NCBI GenBank assembly: GCA_033816765.1
Contig: CM066287.1
Location: 558,001-622,000 of the forward strand
Source: Nothopassalora personata
Taxonomy: Eukaryota > Ascomycota > Dothideomycetes > Mycosphaerellales > Mycosphaerellaceae
DNA length: 64,000 bases
Reading direction: 5' to 3'
The number at the start of each line of letters is the position of its first letter. Within the stretch, counting starts at the first letter, position 1. Positions 61,462-64,000 of this stretch are shown here, piece after piece. Under the pieces are notes generated by a model that had not been told where the DNA came from, searched no databases, and saw only the letters and a program-made list of their open reading frames with translations. Both the position numbers and the translations under genes were made by a program.

Positions 61462-62859
61462 GCTGATGAGCGATGCCACGGGTAGGTATGCTGAAGTTGA
61501 GGCTCGCGGGTTCCTGAGGTCTCGCTAAGATTGTCCTTGCCCTATTGCTGTTTTTACACCGTCCGTCTCCGGTGCGGCCCCTTTCCTCATAGGATGCAGA
61601 GCAGGCGGTGTCATGGAGACGGGCAATTCGCCGCAACACGTCTTGAAGTATTGAGAGGGAGATCTGATCTTCTCCTGCTGCGGACGCGTGAGTTCGTACA
61701 AAGGCCTTGTCGAGAGAGCTTGGGGGATCTGGACCAGCCGTTGCGAATAAAGCCATGGTGCGATCTTGTGGCGACACCCACTGCGAGCAGATCACATTTC
61801 GACTCGACTACTGTACTCAGTCCTTGCTAGAGGGTCGCGGAGCTGCGCTTAAGGCCAGTGTGACTGTCGCTTGCACATCGGTCCATCCTCGCAGCAAGAC
61901 GCTCGAGCTACTGCTCGGGCGGAGTTCCGGCCGCATGCGGGAGTCGTACAAGCCGTCCATGAGCCTCATGGCGGTCAGACTCCCACGTGGCGATGGTGCT
62001 GGCAAAGGAGAGGTATAGAGTGCCATATATGGTGTTCTGACGATGCGAGGCTATAGCTGAGGCGAGATCCTGCCTGTGGAGGCCATGAGTGCCTTGCGAT
62101 AGATCAATACATTGGCAACGCATGTCGTCGCGTTGCTCTAGCGTACACCTACGGTGTGTACTGTATGGCACCCTCGTGGCGATCATTCCGTAACAGGGAG
62201 CTGTGTCGTTTCAGGTACAGACTAATCAGGGTTGTACCTATTTAGGCAGAATGCAAATACGATACCGAGTGTTCCGCTAGCGTTGTTCGAATACTGTACT
62301 GTATTTTACCTTAGGGTCCTGTCTCGAGACTTTGTCGTTATCGTCGGCAGAGGTTCTCGAGAGGCCGGGACTCCTTCTATCGCCGAGTACATATAGGGGA
62401 CATCCCGTAGACCCACGTTTGCCGGTCGTTTCTTTAACGCCATAGGCGCAGATATATCGAAGCATCTAGAGTATCGAGTCGTGGAATCCCAAGTTGATAG
62501 ATTGTCAAGCCCTTGCTAGCGTATAATGGTATGCACGACAAATGGCGAAAAAATCAAACGCAGGATATATCACATCAGTGGTTCGACAATCGTGCATGGC
62601 CTTGTCTAACAGCTAGCGCATACTGCGGGTGTCGCTGTGTTATCTGTAGAATTATGCGCTGATGACGCCTTCTGTTCTGCAAGGTCCTGGACATGTGACA
62701 GGAAGCTGCGACGGCCTTACAGACCCCATTGGCAGATCTATCTGGTCGACCGATGCACGACGCATGGCGAGGCTGTTCACGGCTGTGATGCTTCCACGCG
62801 GCAGCCGTCATGAAAGTCAGAAAGCGACTCAGAAAAGTGGTTAAGAATAGTGTATGAGC
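61462..62859. other. Intergenic region, no gene seen
   Basis: 1.4 kb between the divergently spaced ends of two minus-strand genes. Overlapping frames of up to 115 codons (61448-61795) exist on both strands but match nothing recognisable. The part nearest 61462 should hold the promoter of the rhodopsin-domain gene. Confidence 0.5.
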
Positions 62860-63834
62860 TCAGTAGTGATCTCGATCATCCTCAGCCATTTGCGGATCAC
62901 GGCTGTAGCTCTCTTCTTCGTCCCTGACTCTCTGGAAGCCACCATGAGGACTTGATGTTCCTCTCACTGCTGTCAGCGGTAAGTATGGCTCATGGCATTG
63001 CTTGTCGAGCAAGCTGGGGTAATATCTCCTCCAGTTGAAGTATGCGACCACCATGCCCAGCACTGAGCCGCTCACAACGTCGAAGACATCGTGTCTGTAG
63101 TCCTCCAACCTTGATATCGCGATCAGCGCAGCTCCTACTAAAGGCGCTAGGCACACCAATACAATCGCGAGGTTGGCTCTGGGTCGCAGCACATGCGTCT
63201 GGCTAGCGAGCGCGAGAGAAAGCCATCCCAGACCGGCGAAGCTGAAGCTGCTGTGTCCGCTTGGATAACTACGCCAGCCATCGTGCAGGACATGGTGGCT
63301 TGCCTCTGTACACACATCCACCGTCACCATCTCATTTCTCGGAGTGCCAGCTTCTGGCTTGCATCGCGCAATGAGGTCGGGTCGTGGTCGTCCGATTGCG
63401 TCCTTAAACAGGTCGGTGAGGAAGGTCGTGGTGATGATGGCGATCACGAGGCCGAGGATCGTAACATGCGCCTTATTTGCATCGGGTCGCAGTACTATGG
63501 CCCATGCGACCAGCGCAGCAAGAGGTATTGCGCCTGCATAGATGAAGAGCCATACTGTGTCTCGTATTAGCCAAACCTTGCGACACTATCGCTTCTTCCA
63601 ACACATACCGACACCGACTCGCTCTACCTCAGCATGAGGGTGTTGTATCCTCGGATCGTCCAGACGAAACTGGGAATGGAATGGTTCGCCGAACAGCTTC
63701 AGCAGTATGTATCCAGTGACCAGCACTGCCAGGCCAAGGTAGTCGAGAGCATGCGTCTTCCTTGAGAAGCGCTGAAATGACTCGAGAAGGCCACCGTCTT
63801 GGGCAGATGCTTTGCCTCTCTCACTGCTGGGCAT
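62860..63834 (-). CDS. PAP2-family lipid phosphate phosphatase (DPP1-like), one intron
   Basis: Two exons: 63834-63609 and 63554-62860, 306 residues. The 54-bp intron (63608-63555) has donor GTATGT, branch-like GCTAATAC and acceptor CACAG, and joins HPHAEVERVGV to VWLFIYAGAIPLA. The start is taken at ATG 63834 (MPSSERGKAS), giving the usual short N-terminus before the first membrane helix; ATG 63900 is an alternative. All three catalytic motifs are present: KDAIGRPRP (K-x6-RP), PSGHS, and SRLEDYRHDVFD (SR-x5-H-x3-D). About six membrane helices. By family it removes phosphate from diacylglycerol pyrophosphate, phosphatidate and similar lipids in internal membranes. The C-terminal 45 residues are polar. 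Confidence 0.87.
63555..63608 (-). other. Intron in the DPP1-like gene
   Basis: 54 bp, phase 1, with GTATGT, GCTAATAC and CACAG signals. The unspliced frame stops soon after the donor. Confidence 0.75.
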
Positions 63835-64000
63835 GTTGAAGTTCTGTAGCAGGAGGAAAGTGGTGGTTTCGGAGGTGCCAGTAATACTTGCAAGGGTCAT
63901 TGCACTGGCCTCGTGACGTGACTTGCATCTCCTGAAGTACTTGACATCTACATCACTATCAGGCACGAAGCGCTTGATCAGGCGGTATTGACATAACCGC
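63835..64000. other. Upstream region of the DPP1-like gene
   Basis: The coding frame stays open upstream to 63966 (GTG), so a longer N-terminus or a further upstream exon beyond the window cannot be excluded. Confidence 0.4.

Noticed and set aside
61448..61795. 115-codon minus-strand ORF upstream of the rhodopsin-domain gene
   Set aside because: No domain, overlaps the start of the receptor gene in another frame, competing ORFs on the other strand of equal length.
63555..63608. Other splice choices in the DPP1-like gene, such as a 32- to 37-nt intron ending at the CAAG before GTTTGG
   Set aside because: Too short for an intron and a weak donor; the 54-bp GTATGT..CACAG intron has a branch site and restores the family sequence.

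Overview
The window is a repeat-rich stretch of a filamentous ascomycete genome, most likely Pezizomycotina. Evidence for this is a GTAAGT/GTATGT-type short intron pair (54-56 bp), a fungal rhodopsin/PTH11-like receptor gene, a septin-type GTPase, a DPP1-type PAP2 phosphatase, and large AT-rich blocks in which transposon genes are riddled with TAA/TAG codons of the kind left by repeat-induced point mutation (RIP, CpA to TpA). The species cannot be named from the sequence.

Layout. 1-24523 is a stack of transposons: an outer plus-strand Copia-A copy (14490-24523, 5' part beyond the window) carries a RIP-degraded minus-strand gypsy (Gypsy-D, 4982-14489) and a RIP-degraded plus-strand gypsy (Gypsy-C, 16837-24174). 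Gypsy-D in turn carries the 3' end of intact Gypsy-1 (1-4981), an LTR-like insertion (about 6102-6497) and complete, intact Gypsy-2 (6725-13763). 24524-26312 is host DNA with two candidate small genes. 26313-54648 is one minus-strand Copia-A copy, 28.3 kb long, flanked by the 5-bp duplication TACAC. It has been split by four further elements: intact Gypsy-3 (27856-35256), an intact Tad1-like LINE (36653-41883), RIP-degraded Copia-B (43112-49646) and a pogo/Fot1-like DNA transposon (52264-54129). Target-site duplications were found for every element whose two ends lie in the window, so the nesting order can be read directly. 54649-64000 is host DNA with five minus-strand genes: a small membrane protein whose stop codon was hit by the Copia-A insertion, a tail-anchored acidic protein, a membrane-anchored septin-like GTPase, a seven-TM rhodopsin-domain protein and a lipid phosphate phosphatase.

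The elements fall into two layers. The old layer (Copia-A, Copia-B, Gypsy-C, Gypsy-D) is RIP-destroyed. The young layer (Gypsy-1, -2, -3, LINE, pogo) keeps full reading frames, and the two complete gypsies have LTR pairs that look identical. The young gypsies all place pol in the -1 frame behind a slippery site, a 4-6 nt spacer and an 8-bp stem. Gypsy-2 and Gypsy-3 also carry primer sites complementary to their own LTR, as in Tf1-type self-priming. The most unusual content is in the old layer: apparent extra genes between pol and the 3' LTR. Gypsy-C has an antisense ORF with a Zn2Cys6-like cysteine spacing and a coiled coil. Both Copia-A copies have an antisense Ser-rich ORF with a cysteine cluster. 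Copia-B has a sense third ORF that stops at the polypurine tract.
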